Assembly: GCF_002885955.2 (NCBI RefSeq)
Contig: NZ_POQS01000009.1
Coordinates: 45,411-109,410, forward strand
Direction: 5' to 3'
Source: Achromobacter pulmonis
Lineage (GTDB): Bacteria > Pseudomonadota > Gammaproteobacteria > Burkholderiales > Burkholderiaceae_B
Length of the DNA: 64,000 nt
Every line of letters begins with the position of its first letter. Within the stretch, counting starts at the first letter, position 1. The position numbers and the translations under genes are program-made. Of the stretch, positions 26,054 through 35,958 are shown in pieces. The notes beneath the pieces were generated by a model, which ran no database searches, was not told the origin of the DNA, and saw only the letters and a program-made list of their open reading frames with translations.

Positions 26054-26217
26054 GCCCGTCGGGGCGGGTGTCGGGGTTGCGAGCAACCTCGATGCGCCCG
26101 AGGGAATCCGAAGGAGTCGCCGGAGGCGAGGACGAGGATGACGAGGGGGGAGTCCGGAGCGAAGGCTCCGGACCGCAATCGTGGGCGCGAGCAACCCCGG
26201 CGCCCGCCCCGACGGGC
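26054..26217. repeat. Mini-element with imperfect terminal inverted repeats, copy 1
   Basis: This 164-bp unit begins GCCCGTCGGGGCGGG and ends with the complement, CCCGCCCCGACGGGC; the paired ends run about 27 bp with two or three mismatches. Inside are the hairpins TCCGGAGC-gaag-GCTCCGGA and CGCCGGAGGCG. The inner 85 bp is strongly similar to the reverse complement of 34337-34423. No coding capacity; it may be a non-autonomous mobile element or a complex REP structure. Confidence 0.6.
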
Positions 26218-26370
26218 GGCCCAAACAAGAAGCAAGAAGCAAGGAACAAGGAACGACAGAACCTCACCCCCCGCCAAAACACAGCGACAAAATGCGTCCC
26301 CATTTAATGTCCCTCAGACGAAAGACAATCTAGATACTTTCCCCATTTGCACACCCCCACCATCAGGTAT

Positions 26371-26390
26371 ATATTTCAAGCCTAAACTAT
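26371..26390. promoter_or_regulatory. Candidate MarR operator upstream of the monooxygenase/reductase gene
   Basis: ATATTTCA-AGCC-TAAACTAT is identical at 17 of 20 positions to the dyad at 14159-14178 in front of livK and marR. It lies 69 bp before the ATG at 26459, a suitable place for a repressor. Confidence 0.6.
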
Positions 26391-26458
26391 CAAGGTTTAA
26401 ATTTCCGCGACCGCGGAACACAGAGACATCCGTCGCACATCACGGAGCGCATACGGCA

Positions 26459-28810
26459 ATGAAGATAGTCTGCATAGGCGGCGGCCCCGCCGGTTTGTAT
26501 TTCGGTCTGCTCATGAAACTGCAGAACCCCGAGAACGAAGTCACCGTGATCGAACGCAACCGACCGTATGACACCTTCGGCTGGGGCGTGGTGTTCTCCG
26601 ACGCCACCATGCAGAACCTCCGTGACGCCGACCCGGTTTCCGCCCAGACCATCGGCGACGCCTTCAACCACTGGGACGACATCGACATCCACTTCAAGGG
26701 CCGCAGCATGCGCAGCAGCGGCCACGGCTTCATCGGCATCGGCCGCAAGAAACTGCTCAACATCCTGCAGGCCCGCTGCGAAGACGTAGGCGTCAAGCTG
26801 GTATTCGAGAGCTTCGTGCAGGACGACCAGGCCATCGCCCGCGAATACGACGCCGACCTCGTCATCGCCTCCGACGGCATCAACAGCAACATCCGCACCC
26901 GTTACGCCGACACCTTCCACCCGGACATCGACCAGCGCCGCTGCCGCTTCGTCTGGCTGGGCACCAAGAAAGTGTTCGACGCCTTCACCTTCGCCTTCGT
27001 CCAGACCGAGCACGGGTGGTTCCAGGCCCACGCCTACCGCTACGAAAACGGCATGTCCACCTTCATCGTGGAGACGCCCGAGGAGACCTGGCAGGCCGCC
27101 GGCATCGAACAGATGAGCCAGGAAGAAGGCATCGCCTACTGCGAAAAACTGTTCGCCCCGTGGCTCGACGGCAACCGGCTGGTCAGCAACGCCACCCACC
27201 TGCGCGGCTCGGCCATCTGGATCCGCTTCCCGCGCGTCATCTGCAACACCTGGGTCCACTGGAACAGCCTGCAGACCGCCCGCGGCCAGCGCCGCGTGCC
27301 GGTGGTGCTGATGGGCGACGCCGCCCATACCGCCCACTTCTCGATCGGCTCCGGCACCAAGCTGGCGCTGGAAGACGCGATCGAGCTGGCGCGCTGCCTG
27401 AGCGGCGCCGAAGGCAGCCTGGAGACCGGCCTGAAGCACTACGAGGAAGTGCGCAGCGTCGAGGTGCTGAAGATCCAGAACGCCGCGCGCAACTCCACCG
27501 AATGGTTCGAGAACGTCGCCCGCTACGCCGACCTGGAGCCCGAACAATTCGCCTATTCGCTGCTGACCCGCTCGCAGCGCATCTCGCACGAAAACCTGCG
27601 CATGCGCGATCCGGCCTGGCTCGAAGGGTTCGAGCGTTGGATCGCCGAGCACGCGGGCGCCGCCCCGGCCCCGGGGCAGCGTCCGGCCCTGCCCATGCTC
27701 ACCCCGTACACGGTGCGCGGGGTGCGGCTCAAGAACCGCATCCTGGTCTCGCCCATGGCCATGTATTCCTGCACCGACGGCGTGCCGGGCGACTTCCACC
27801 TGGTGCACCTGGGCGCGCGCGCCATGGGCGGCGCCGGCCTGGTGATGGTGGAGATGACCTGCGTCTCGCCCGACGCCCGCATCACCCCGGGCTGCCCCGG
27901 CCTGTGGAACGACGCGCAGCGCGACGCGTTCGCCCGCATCGTCGGCTTCGTGCACGCCAACAGCGACGCCCGCATCGGCATGCAGCTGGGCCACGCCGGG
28001 CGCAAGGGTTCCACCCAGCTGGGCTGGCAGAAGATCGACCATCCGCTGCCCGAGGGCAACTGGCCGTTGATTTCGGCTTCCGCGCTGCCGTACATCGAAG
28101 GCGTGTCGCAGACGCCGCGCGCCATGACCCGCGCCGACATGGACGAGGTGCGCGACAACTTCGTGGCCGCGGCGCGGCGCGCCGAGCAGGCCGGCTTCGA
28201 CTGGCTGGAGCTGCATTGCGCCCACGGCTACCTGCTGTCGAGCTTCATCTCGCCGCTGACCAACCACCGCGAGGACGAATACGGCGGCAGCCTGGAAAAC
28301 CGCCTGCGCTTCCCGCTGGAGGTGTTCCACGCCGTGCGCGCCGTCTGGCCCGAGAACAAGCCCATGTCGGTGCGGATCTCCGCCAGCGACTGGGTCGAGG
28401 GCGGCATCACGCCCGACGACGCGGTGGAGATCGCGCGCCACTTCAAGGCCGCCGGCGCCGACATGATCGACTGCTCCTCCGGCCAGGTCAGCAAGGAAGA
28501 AAAGCCGGTCTACGGCCGCATGTTCCAGACTCCGTTCGCCGACCGCGTGCGCAACGAGGCCGGCATTCCCACCATCGCGGTGGGCGCGATCTTCGAGGCC
28601 GACCACGCCAACGCCATCATCGCCTCGGGGCGCGCCGACCTCTGCGCGCTCGCGCGGCCCCATCTGGCCGACGCCTCCTGGACGCTGCGCGAAGCGGCGC
28701 GGGTGGGCTACCGTGACGTAGGCTGGCCGAGCCAGTATTTCGCCGGCAAGCGCCAGCTGGAGACCAATTTCGAACGCGCCGCCGCCATGGCGCAACTGGA
28801 CATCAAATGA
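26459..28810 (+). CDS. 2-Aminobenzoyl-CoA (or salicylyl-CoA) monooxygenase/reductase fusion flavoprotein
   Basis: A 783-residue fusion. Residues 1-395 form a salicylate hydroxylase-type FAD monooxygenase with the dinucleotide motif IGGGPAG at 6-12 and the second FAD motif [14 protein letters not shown]. Residues 410-775 form an Old Yellow Enzyme domain starting [20 protein letters not shown], with LGHAGRKG and [16 protein letters not shown]. This architecture and size match the Azoarcus evansii enzyme that hydroxylates and reduces 2-aminobenzoyl-CoA to 2-amino-5-oxocyclohex-1-ene-carbonyl-CoA. Close relatives are annotated as salicylyl-CoA 5-hydroxylase. The ATG at 26459 fits the start of the FAD fold; the frame is open further upstream but is unrelated. 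First gene of the operon. Confidence 0.92.
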   Translation: MKIVCIGGGPAGLYFGLLMKLQNPENEVTVIERNRPYDTFGWGVVFSDATMQNLRDADPVSAQTIGDAFNHWDDIDIHFKGRSMRSSGHGFIGIGRKKLLNILQARCEDVGVKLVFESFVQDDQAIAREYDADLVIASDGINSNIRTRYADTFHPDIDQRRCRFVWLGTKKVFDAFTFAFVQTEHGWFQAHAYRYENGMSTFIVETPEETWQAAGIEQMSQEEGIAYCEKLFAPWLDGNRLVSNATHLRGSAIWIRFPRVICNTWVHWNSLQTARGQRRVPVVLMGDAAHTAHFSIGSGTKLALEDAIELARCLSGAEGSLETGLKHYEEVRSVEVLKIQNAARNSTEWFENVARYADLEPEQFAYSLLTRSQRISHENLRMRDPAWLEGFERWIAEHAGAAPAPGQRPALPMLTPYTVRGVRLKNRILVSPMAMYSCTDGVPGDFHLVHLGARAMGGAGLVMVEMTCVSPDARITPGCPGLWNDAQRDAFARIVGFVHANSDARIGMQLGHAGRKGSTQLGWQKIDHPLPEGNWPLISASALPYIEGVSQTPRAMTRADMDEVRDNFVAAARRAEQAGFDWLELHCAHGYLLSSFISPLTNHREDEYGGSLENRLRFPLEVFHAVRAVWPENKPMSVRISASDWVEGGITPDDAVEIARHFKAAGADMIDCSSGQVSKEEKPVYGRMFQTPFADRVRNEAGIPTIAVGAIFEADHANAIIASGRADLCALARPHLADASWTLREAARVGYRDVGWPSQYFAGKRQLETNFERAAAMAQLDIK

Positions 28811-29598
28811 ACGCAACTCCGCTTCCCCTGGCCGGGCGCCACGCCCTGGTGACGGGCGGGGCCCGCGGCATCGGGCTGGCCTGCGCCCGCGCGCTGCTGG
28901 CGCGCGGCGCCCGCGTCACGCTGCTGGGCCGCGACGGCGCGGCGCTGGAGGCCGCGGCCGACGGCCTGGCCCGCATGGGCCAGGTGCAGGCCGTCAGCGC
29001 CGACATCGCCGACGAGGCCTCGGTGCGCGCGGCCTTCGCCCAGGCCGAGGCCGAATTCGGGCCGGTCCTGGTGCTGGTGAACAACGCCGGCCAGGCGGTC
29101 AGCGAACGCTTCGACCGGACCGACACGGCCTTGTGGAATTCCATGATTGCCGTCAACCTGACCGGCACATTTCACTGTATCCAGGCGGCCCTGCCGGGGA
29201 TGCTGAAAGAGAAATGGGGGCGGGTCATCAACGTGGCCAGCACCGCCGGCCTGATCGGCTACGGCTACGTCAGCGCGTATTGCGCGGCCAAGCATGGCGT
29301 GGTCGGGCTGACCCGCTCGCTGGCGCTGGAAACCGCGCAGAAGGGCGTGACGGTCAACGCGGTCTGCCCCGGCTACACCGAAACCGACATCGTGCGCGGG
29401 GCGGTGTCGAACATCGTCGACAAGACCGGCATGAGCCCCGAAGCCGCCCGCGCCAAGCTGGCCGAACGCAACCCGCAGGGCCGCCTGGTGCAGCCCGAGG
29501 AAGTGGCCGAGACGGTCGCCTGGCTGGCGCTGCCGGCCTCGGCCTCGATCAATGGCCAGGCCATCGCCGTCGACGGCGGCGAGGTGATGACCGGCTGA
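28807..29598 (+). CDS. SDR-family dehydrogenase (3-hydroxyacyl-CoA type, inferred)
   Basis: A 263-residue short-chain dehydrogenase with TGGARGIG at the cofactor site, NNAG, the catalytic Ser in NVASTAG and YCAAK (Tyr-x3-Lys). It ends with the usual [10 protein letters not shown]. It overlaps the fusion gene by 4 bp. In the pathway it would oxidise the 3-hydroxyacyl-CoA formed from the alicyclic ring; one of three beta-oxidation-type enzymes expected for this cluster. Confidence 0.9.
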   Translation: MNATPLPLAGRHALVTGGARGIGLACARALLARGARVTLLGRDGAALEAAADGLARMGQVQAVSADIADEASVRAAFAQAEAEFGPVLVLVNNAGQAVSERFDRTDTALWNSMIAVNLTGTFHCIQAALPGMLKEKWGRVINVASTAGLIGYGYVSAYCAAKHGVVGLTRSLALETAQKGVTVNAVCPGYTETDIVRGAVSNIVDKTGMSPEAARAKLAERNPQGRLVQPEEVAETVAWLALPASASINGQAIAVDGGEVMTG

Positions 29599-29640
29599 GG
29601 CCGGCGTCGCGTCCACCGAACAACCCTGAATGGAGACACC

Positions 29641-30498
29641 ATGAGCACCCAGCCCGAAGAGCACACCATGAAGCACCACAAGCGTCCGATGGCCGGCTAC
29701 CAGGCCAGGACGTTCCTGTGGCAGGTGTCGGCCGACGGCAAGATCGGCTCGATCACCCTCAACCGCCCGGAGCGCAAGAACCCGCTGACGTTCGACTCCT
29801 ACGCCGAGCTGCGCGACCTGTTCCGTTCGCTGGTGTACGCCACCGACATCAAGGTGGTCGTGGTGACGGGCGCGGGCGGCAACTTCTGCTCGGGCGGCGA
29901 CGTGCATGAAATCATCGGCCCGCTGACCAGAATGTCCATGCCCGAGCTGCTGGACTTCACGCGCATGACGGGCGATCTGGTCAAGGCCATGCGCGCCTGC
30001 CCGCAGCCCATCGTGGCCGCGGTCGACGGCGTCTGCGCCGGCGCCGGGGCGATGGTCGCGCTGGCCGCCGACATGCGCCTGGGCACGCCGGCGGCGCGCA
30101 CCGCCTTCCTGTTCACGCGGGTCGGCCTGGCCGGCGCCGACATGGGCGCCTGCACGCTGCTGCCGCGCATGATCGGCCAGGGCCGCGCGTCGGAACTGCT
30201 GTACACCGGCCGCGCCATGACCGCGGAAGAGGGCGCCAGCTGGGGATTTTTCAACGCGCTGCACGAGCCCGGCGCGCTGGCCGAGGCCGCGCAGGCGCTG
30301 GCCGCGCAGCTGGCCGCGGGCCCGACCTTCGCCCACGGCGTGACCAAGAAGCTGCTGCACCAGGAATGGAACATGGGCGTGGACGAGGCGATCGAGGCCG
30401 AAGCCGAGGCCCAGGCCATCTGCATGCAGACGCGCGATTTCCACCGCGCCTACGAGGCTTTCGTGGCCAAGCAGAAGCCGGTATTCGAAGGGAATTGA
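29641..30498 (+). CDS. Enoyl-CoA hydratase/isomerase (crotonase) family protein
   Basis: A 285-residue crotonase-fold protein. The oxyanion-hole segments are [12 protein letters not shown] and [14 protein letters not shown]. The two glutamates that act in classical enoyl-CoA hydratase are not at their usual places: GAGAMVAL stands where the first is expected, and [12 protein letters not shown] where the second is. An Asp (GADMG) may take part. It may therefore hydrate, isomerise or cleave a ring-derived acyl-CoA by a different residue set. GGAGA lies upstream of the ATG at 29641; a second ATG at 29668 is possible. Confidence 0.88.
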   Translation: MSTQPEEHTMKHHKRPMAGYQARTFLWQVSADGKIGSITLNRPERKNPLTFDSYAELRDLFRSLVYATDIKVVVVTGAGGNFCSGGDVHEIIGPLTRMSMPELLDFTRMTGDLVKAMRACPQPIVAAVDGVCAGAGAMVALAADMRLGTPAARTAFLFTRVGLAGADMGACTLLPRMIGQGRASELLYTGRAMTAEEGASWGFFNALHEPGALAEAAQALAAQLAAGPTFAHGVTKKLLHQEWNMGVDEAIEAEAEAQAICMQTRDFHRAYEAFVAKQKPVFEGN

Positions 30499-30500
30499 TC

Positions 30501-31670
<1,170 letters not shown>

Positions 31671-31702
31671 AAATGCCGACCGGCTCCGCCAAGGGGAATT
31701 CC

Positions 31703-33346
31703 ATGGAAGCATCCGCCCACATCGACACTTTCGCCCGGGACAACCTGCCCCCGGCCGAACAATGGCCCGAGTTCCTGCTCGACGGTCCCGACGTGGCCTA
31801 TCCCAAACGCTTCAATTGCGCCGTCGAGCTGGTGGACGCGATGGTGGGCCGCGGGCATGGCGAACGCGTGGCGCTGCGCTGGCGCCAGGACGGCAAGCCG
31901 GCCGCCATGACCTACCGCGAGCTGGCCGCGCTGAGCAACCGCATCGCCCGCGTGCTGGTCGAGGACATGGCGCTGGTGCCCGGCAACCGCGTGCTGCTGC
32001 GCGGCCCGAACAACCCCATGATGGCGGCGTCCTGGCTGGCCGCGATCAAGGCGGGCCTGGTCACCGTGCCGACGATGCCGCTGCTGCGCGCCAAGGAGCT
32101 CAAGCAGATCATCGACAAGGCGCAGGTGCAGGCGGTGCTGTGCGACGTGCGCCTGAAGGACGAGGCCGAATTCTGCGTGCAGCCCGGCCACGAGCACCAT
32201 TGCCCGGCGCTGTCGCGGGTCATGTATTTCAACGATGCCGCGCCCGACGCGCTGGACGCGCTGGCCGCGGGCAAGCCGGACGACGCCTTCCAGGCCTGCG
32301 ACACGGCCGCCGACGACGTCTGCCTGATCGCCTTCACCAGCGGCACCACGGGCGCGCCCAAGGGCTGCATGCACTTTCACCGCGACGTGCTGGCGATGTG
32401 CGACCTGTTTCCCAAGCACGTCATCAAGCCGGGCCCGGACGACATTTTCTGCGGCACGCCGCCCCTGGCCTTCACCTTCGGCCTGGGCGGGCTGCTGTGC
32501 TTCCCGCTGCGGGCAGGCGCCAGCGCAGTGCTGGCCGAGAAGCTGACGCCGGAAAGCCTGCTGCAATTGATTCAGGATTTCCGCGCCACCATCGTGTTCA
32601 CCGCGCCGACCTTCTACCGGCAGATGTCCGCGCTGGCGGGCAAGTTCGATATTTCCTCGCTGAAGAAGAGCGTGTCGGCCGGCGAGGCGTTGCCCGACGC
32701 CACCCGCCAGCTGTGGAAAGAGGCCACCGGCATCGAGATGATCGACGGCATCGGCGGCACGGAAATGATCCACGTGTTCGTGTCCAGCCCGCCCGAGTCG
32801 GTGCGCCGCGGCGCCATCGGCCGCGTGGTGCCGGGTTATGTGGCGCGCATCGTGGACGACAAGATGCAGCCGGTGCCCAATGGCACGGTGGGCCGGCTGG
32901 CGATCAAGGGCCCCACCGGTTGTCGCTACCTGGCCGACGAGCGCCAGCTGCGCTTCGTGCAGGACGGCTGGAACCTGCCGGGCGATACCTTCGTGCAGGA
33001 TGACGACGGCTATCTGTTCTATCAGGCGCGCAATGACGACATGATCGTCTCGGCGGGCTACAACATCGCCGGCCCCGAGGTGGAGGACGCGCTGCTGCGC
33101 CACGAGGCCGTGGCCGAGTGCGGGGTGGTGGGCGCGCCGGACGACGAACGCGGCCAGGTGGTCAAGGCTTTCGTGGTGCTCAAGCCGGGCTACGAGGCCG
33201 GCGGCGAGCTCACCACGGCGCTGCAGCAGTTCGTCAAGGCCACCATCGCGCCTTACAAGTATCCGCGCGCCATCGAGTACGTGGATGCGCTGCCGCGCAC
33301 CGAGACCGGCAAGCTGCAGCGTTTCGCGCTGCGCAAGATGGCTTGA
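31703..33346 (+). CDS. Aryl-CoA ligase (2-aminobenzoate/benzoate-CoA ligase type)
   Basis: A 547-residue acyl-adenylate/CoA-forming enzyme. Motifs: A3 TSGTTGAPKG (212-221), A5 IDGIGGTEMIHVF, A8 YQARNDDMIVSAGYNI, and the catalytic Lys537 in TETGKLQRF. The domain pattern is that of the benzoate-CoA ligase subfamily. It would activate the incoming aromatic acid before the fusion enzyme acts. AAGGGGA lies upstream of the ATG at 31703; an ATG at 31673 in frame is less well supported. Confidence 0.92.
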   Translation: MEASAHIDTFARDNLPPAEQWPEFLLDGPDVAYPKRFNCAVELVDAMVGRGHGERVALRWRQDGKPAAMTYRELAALSNRIARVLVEDMALVPGNRVLLRGPNNPMMAASWLAAIKAGLVTVPTMPLLRAKELKQIIDKAQVQAVLCDVRLKDEAEFCVQPGHEHHCPALSRVMYFNDAAPDALDALAAGKPDDAFQACDTAADDVCLIAFTSGTTGAPKGCMHFHRDVLAMCDLFPKHVIKPGPDDIFCGTPPLAFTFGLGGLLCFPLRAGASAVLAEKLTPESLLQLIQDFRATIVFTAPTFYRQMSALAGKFDISSLKKSVSAGEALPDATRQLWKEATGIEMIDGIGGTEMIHVFVSSPPESVRRGAIGRVVPGYVARIVDDKMQPVPNGTVGRLAIKGPTGCRYLADERQLRFVQDGWNLPGDTFVQDDDGYLFYQARNDDMIVSAGYNIAGPEVEDALLRHEAVAECGVVGAPDDERGQVVKAFVVLKPGYEAGGELTTALQQFVKATIAPYKYPRAIEYVDALPRTETGKLQRFALRKMA

Positions 33347-33366
33347 ACAGGCCGGAAGGAAACATC

Positions 33367-33792
33367 ATGGCAGCTCCGTTCATCAGCCAGGTAGAGGTGC
33401 GTTTCCGCCACTGCGATCCGGCGGGCATCGTGTTCTATCCGCGCTATTTCGAGATGATCAACGATTTCGTCGAGGAGTGGTTCGACAAGGGGATGGGGCT
33501 GCCGTTTCATGCGCTGCACGTGGAGCGCCACATCGGCACGCCGACGGCGTCGGTGCAGTGCGATTTCAGCGCGCCGAGCCGCTGGCACGAGCGTCTGCGC
33601 CAGGTGCTGGAGGTGCAGCGCATCGGGGGGGCGTCGTTCAAGGTGCTGGTGAAGTTCGAAGGCCCGGACGGCCAGCTGCGGCTGGCGGCGACGCTGACGA
33701 TCGTGACGGTGGATTTGCGGACGATGAAGTCCATGCCGCTGCCTGCGGACTTGCGCGAGCGGATGCAGGCCTACCTGGTTCCCGCCGCCTGA
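33367..33792 (+). CDS. 4-Hydroxybenzoyl-CoA-thioesterase-type hotdog protein
   Basis: A 141-residue single-hotdog thioesterase. The active-site helix region FRHCDPAGIVFYPRYFEM holds the conserved Asp (residue 17), typical of the Pseudomonas 4HBT group. It probably rescues CoA from dead-end aryl-CoA or alicyclic-CoA esters. It lies in the operon 20 bp after the ligase, with GGAAGGA upstream of the ATG. Confidence 0.9.
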   Translation: MAAPFISQVEVRFRHCDPAGIVFYPRYFEMINDFVEEWFDKGMGLPFHALHVERHIGTPTASVQCDFSAPSRWHERLRQVLEVQRIGGASFKVLVKFEGPDGQLRLAATLTIVTVDLRTMKSMPLPADLRERMQAYLVPAA

Positions 33793-33841
33793 GCGGCGGG
33801 GACCGCCCTGTAGTTTGTTTTTTTGATAATAGGATGACGTT

Positions 33842-34246
33842 ATGAAGATTCTGCAACCGCCGGATTGGATGGCGCCCCGGGGCTATTCGAATGGTGTGCT
33901 CACCGAGATGCAGGTGGGCAGCAAGCTCGTTTTCGTGGGCGGACAGGTGGGGTGGAATGGCCAGCAGCAGTTCGAGTCGGACGACCTGGCGGAGCAGGTG
34001 CGCCAGACGCTGGCGAACATCGTCGCGATCCTGGCCGAGGGCGGCGCGAAGCCCGAGCATATCGTCCGCATGACGTGGTACGTGACGGACAAGGACGAGT
34101 ATGTGGCGGCCTATCCCGCCATCGGCAAGCATTACCGGGAGTACATCGGCCGGCACTTTCCGGCGATGACGGCGGTGGAGGTGGCCGATCTGGTCGAGGA
34201 CCGGGCCAAGGTCGAGATCGAGGTGACGGCGGTGGTGCCGGCTTGA
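33842..34246 (+). CDS. RidA/YjgF-family protein
   Basis: A 134-residue RidA-superfamily protein with the conserved start of the fold (PRGYSNGVLTEMQ), VFVGGQVGWN and the helix LEQVR-type sequence. The active-site Arg of true RidA imine deaminases (IRTTxFL-like) is replaced by the segment VRMTWYVTDKDEY, which keeps an Arg. A 'translation inhibitor'-like protein of this family is in the Azoarcus 2-aminobenzoate cluster. I infer hydrolysis of the enamine/imine formed from 2-amino-5-oxocyclohexene-carbonyl-CoA, releasing ammonia. Last gene of the operon. Confidence 0.88.
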   Translation: MKILQPPDWMAPRGYSNGVLTEMQVGSKLVFVGGQVGWNGQQQFESDDLAEQVRQTLANIVAILAEGGAKPEHIVRMTWYVTDKDEYVAAYPAIGKHYREYIGRHFPAMTAVEVADLVEDRAKVEIEVTAVVPA

Positions 34247-34316
34247 TGGGCGCTTCTATAAACTAAACGCCCGTCGCGCGGGGCTGGCCTCCGGTTCTTG
34301 AGACGCCCGTCGCGGC

Positions 34317-34456
34317 GGGGCCCCGGGGTGCGCGGGGCCACGATTGCGGTCCGGAGCCTTCGCTCCGGACTACCCCTTCGTCATCTTCGTCACCGCCTTC
34401 GGCGGTTCCTTCAGATTCCCTAGGGCTTATCGACGCCCCGCGCACCCCGGGGCCCC
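34317..34456. repeat. Mini-element with perfect 22-bp terminal inverted repeats, copy 2
   Basis: The 140-bp unit is bounded by GGGGCCCCGGGG followed by TGCGCGGGGC (34317-34338) and by its exact complement at 34435-34456. The interior has the hairpins TCCGGAGC-cttc-GCTCCGGA and ACCGCC-ttc-GGCGGT. Its inner part is the reverse complement of that of the element at 26054-26217, with about 15% difference. Confidence 0.7.
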
Positions 34457-34546
34457 ACCACGCCGTGCTGCATCGGGCCTAATGTGGCGTTCGCCGGGAA
34501 CGGGTGGTGTGCTTGGCATTCTGTTCGCGGGCGGCTGTGTTGCGAA

Positions 34547-34611
34547 GATCTTGCGGGGTCCGCCCCATGTCGGCCGCGCGGGCGGCCTCATGGGGCTTGC
34601 AGGCGTCTTGC
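34547..34611. repeat. 65-bp hairpin repeat, second family, copy 2
   Basis: The ends GATCTTGCGG and GGCGTCTTGC are the same as at 25690-25754. The stem has changed to GCCCCATG..GGCCGC / GCGGCC..CATGGGGC, with compensating bases kept on both sides, which points to selection for the hairpin. Confidence 0.65.
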
Positions 34612-34653
34612 GGCGCGGATTCGTTGAACCGGTGGTGTACGGAACGTTGGGCC

Positions 34654-34718
34654 GTAGGATGGGTGCAGCGCGCCAAGGACTAGGCAAGAATTCAATCGCC
34701 AAGCGCGCGTAACCCATC
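34654..34718 (+). repeat. 65-bp GTAGGATGGGT repeat, single copy
   Basis: Starts GTAGGATGGGTGCAGCGCG and ends AGCGCGCGTAACCCATC, exactly 65 bp, like the units at 11493-11638 and 60269-60333. The centre differs among copies. Confidence 0.75.
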
Positions 34719-34762
34719 GGCCGGCGAAGCCGGCATCCAGCCCCGGCATCCGACCCTGGCAT

Positions 34763-35743
34763 TCAAACCCGCCGCGTCTCCCGCGGCAATTCCCCGAACC
34801 GCTCCCGGTAATACTCCGAAAACCGGCCCAGGTGCCCGAAGCCCACGCCCAGCGCCACTTCGGTGACGCTGGCGCCGGCGTCGGACTTCAGTTTCTGCCT
34901 GGCCGTGTCCAGCCGCAGCGCGCGCAGCGCGTTCATGGGGGTGGTGTCGCGGTGTTCCTGGAACAGCCGCGTCAGCGCGCTGGCGCTGGCGCCGGCGTGG
35001 CGGGCGATGTCCATCAGGGTCAGGGGGGCGGACAGGTGCTCGCGCATGTAGGACTCGGCCAGGGCCAGGCGGCGGGGGACCGCCGAAGCCAGGCCGGCGC
35101 GCGCCTGCCAGCTGTTGGGCTGGTTGTAGAGCAGGTGCAGCATCAGGGTGTCTTCCAGGTGTTCCAGCCACGCCGCGGGCGGGCGCGGCGCGCCGTCGTC
35201 CAGCGTGGGCAGCAGATGGATCAGGCTTGCGACCATGCTGCACCAGGCGGCCCCTACGGGCGTGTCCAGGCGCAGCGCGGGGGCGAAGTCCAGCGGGCCG
35301 GCGGCGGCTTCGCCGAAGGCGCGCAGGCCGATGGCTTCGAGCTTGCCGCGCGGAATCTTGAGCAGCAGCTGTTCGCAGCCGGCTTCCCAGTGCAGGCGCA
35401 GCGGGCGGTTGGGGGCGATGACGGCGGCGCAGTCGGGGCCGGCGTCGACGCGGTCGGCGCCGCATTCGATGCAGGCGCGGCCGCGCAGCGGCACCTGCAC
35501 CAGCATGAAGTCCTGGAGGCGGTCGGGTTCGATGTGGACTTCGGCGCCGTAGCGCAGCGTACAGACGGTCAGCGAGCCGAAGCGGGCGCGGTTGAGCTGC
35601 GCGTCCACGCGTCCGCCTTTCCAGGTCAGGCGGTGCTCCTTCAGCGCTTCGGACACGAGCGTGCGCGTCTCGTCCTGCTGCGTGGAGCTGAAGACGCGCC
35701 GCTGCAACAGGGGCGCCAGCGTGGATCGGGACCAGCCATGCAT
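34763..35743 (-). CDS. AraC/XylS-family transcriptional regulator
   Basis: A 326-residue regulator. The N-terminal domain resembles the ligand-binding AraC half found in XylS/FeaR-type activators (LRYGAEVHIEPDRLQDFMLV). The C-terminal double helix-turn-helix begins near residue 225 (MREHLSAPLTLMDIARHAGA) and continues with VTEVALGVGFGHLGRFSEYY. The start at 35743 is favoured by GGAGG 6 bases upstream. It is divergent from the dioxygenase operon and is its likely activator, with an aromatic acid as inferred ligand. Confidence 0.92.
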   Translation of the reverse strand: MHGWSRSTLAPLLQRRVFSSTQQDETRTLVSEALKEHRLTWKGGRVDAQLNRARFGSLTVCTLRYGAEVHIEPDRLQDFMLVQVPLRGRACIECGADRVDAGPDCAAVIAPNRPLRLHWEAGCEQLLLKIPRGKLEAIGLRAFGEAAAGPLDFAPALRLDTPVGAAWCSMVASLIHLLPTLDDGAPRPPAAWLEHLEDTLMLHLLYNQPNSWQARAGLASAVPRRLALAESYMREHLSAPLTLMDIARHAGASASALTRLFQEHRDTTPMNALRALRLDTARQKLKSDAGASVTEVALGVGFGHLGRFSEYYRERFGELPRETRRV

Positions 35744-35958
35744 GCATGCCTCCGGCACGGGAACCCTCCCGTATCTGCGGCCAGGGTAATGTAAAGCGCG
35801 CGCGCGTGGAATTAAGTGAATCCCGGATAAGGCTGACAGGAATCGGATAGAGCCGCCCGGCCCGCCGGCCTAAGCTGGCAGGACGGCAGGGTGGACCGTG
35901 GCAGACGGCTTCTGTCAGCGTTGCGCCGGCGCGGCCGGCGGGGAAAACGGGGTGGCTC
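35744..35958. promoter_or_regulatory. Divergent promoter region of the dioxygenase operon
   Basis: A 215-bp spacer between the AraC gene and the binding protein gene. An AT-richer stretch at 35787-35830 precedes a run of alternating GC. AraC/XylS proteins usually bind direct repeats near -35, but I see no clear pair. Confidence 0.35.

Larger units (their letters stand above)
25755..26458. other. Long intergenic region with stacked inverted repeats and the promoter of the aromatic-CoA operon
   Basis: No gene is seen here. It holds a 17-bp perfect inverted repeat (GATGGGCGGCGCGCGGC at 25810-25826, partner 25855-25871), which may be a decayed member of the 65-bp GTAGGATGGGT family. There is a second hairpin, GCCGTTTTCGG / CCGAAAACGGC, at 25961-25994, the mini-element at 26054-26217 and the candidate MarR operator at 26371-26390. 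Small reading frames across the repeats have no family resemblance. Confidence 0.6.
34247..34762. other. Intergenic repeat cluster between the aromatic-CoA operon and the AraC gene
   Basis: No gene is seen in these 516 bases. They contain one copy of each of three repeat families (34317-34456, 34547-34611, 34654-34718), in a row. Reading frames across it are formed by the repeats themselves and show no family resemblance. The ends of two converging operons flank it, so it is a tolerated landing zone. Confidence 0.7.

Noticed and set aside
25870-26277. Small open frames in the spacer after the EAL gene
   Set aside because: They run across inverted repeats and the mini-element, have no ribosome binding site or family resemblance, and are best explained by the repeats.
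26390-28816. 808-codon open frame on the minus strand opposite the monooxygenase/reductase fusion
   Set aside because: It is the antisense shadow of a well-supported gene. High GC removes stop codons in that frame; its product is rich in Ala, Gly, His, Val and Arg and has no family features.
34317-34456. Intrinsic terminator of the aromatic-CoA operon
   Set aside because: The hairpins lack a T-run, the unit has terminal inverted repeats, and a related copy lies upstream of the same operon, so it is better called a repeat element.
34344-34712. 122-codon frame downstream of the RidA gene
   Set aside because: It is composed of three repeat elements in a row; no coding signal.
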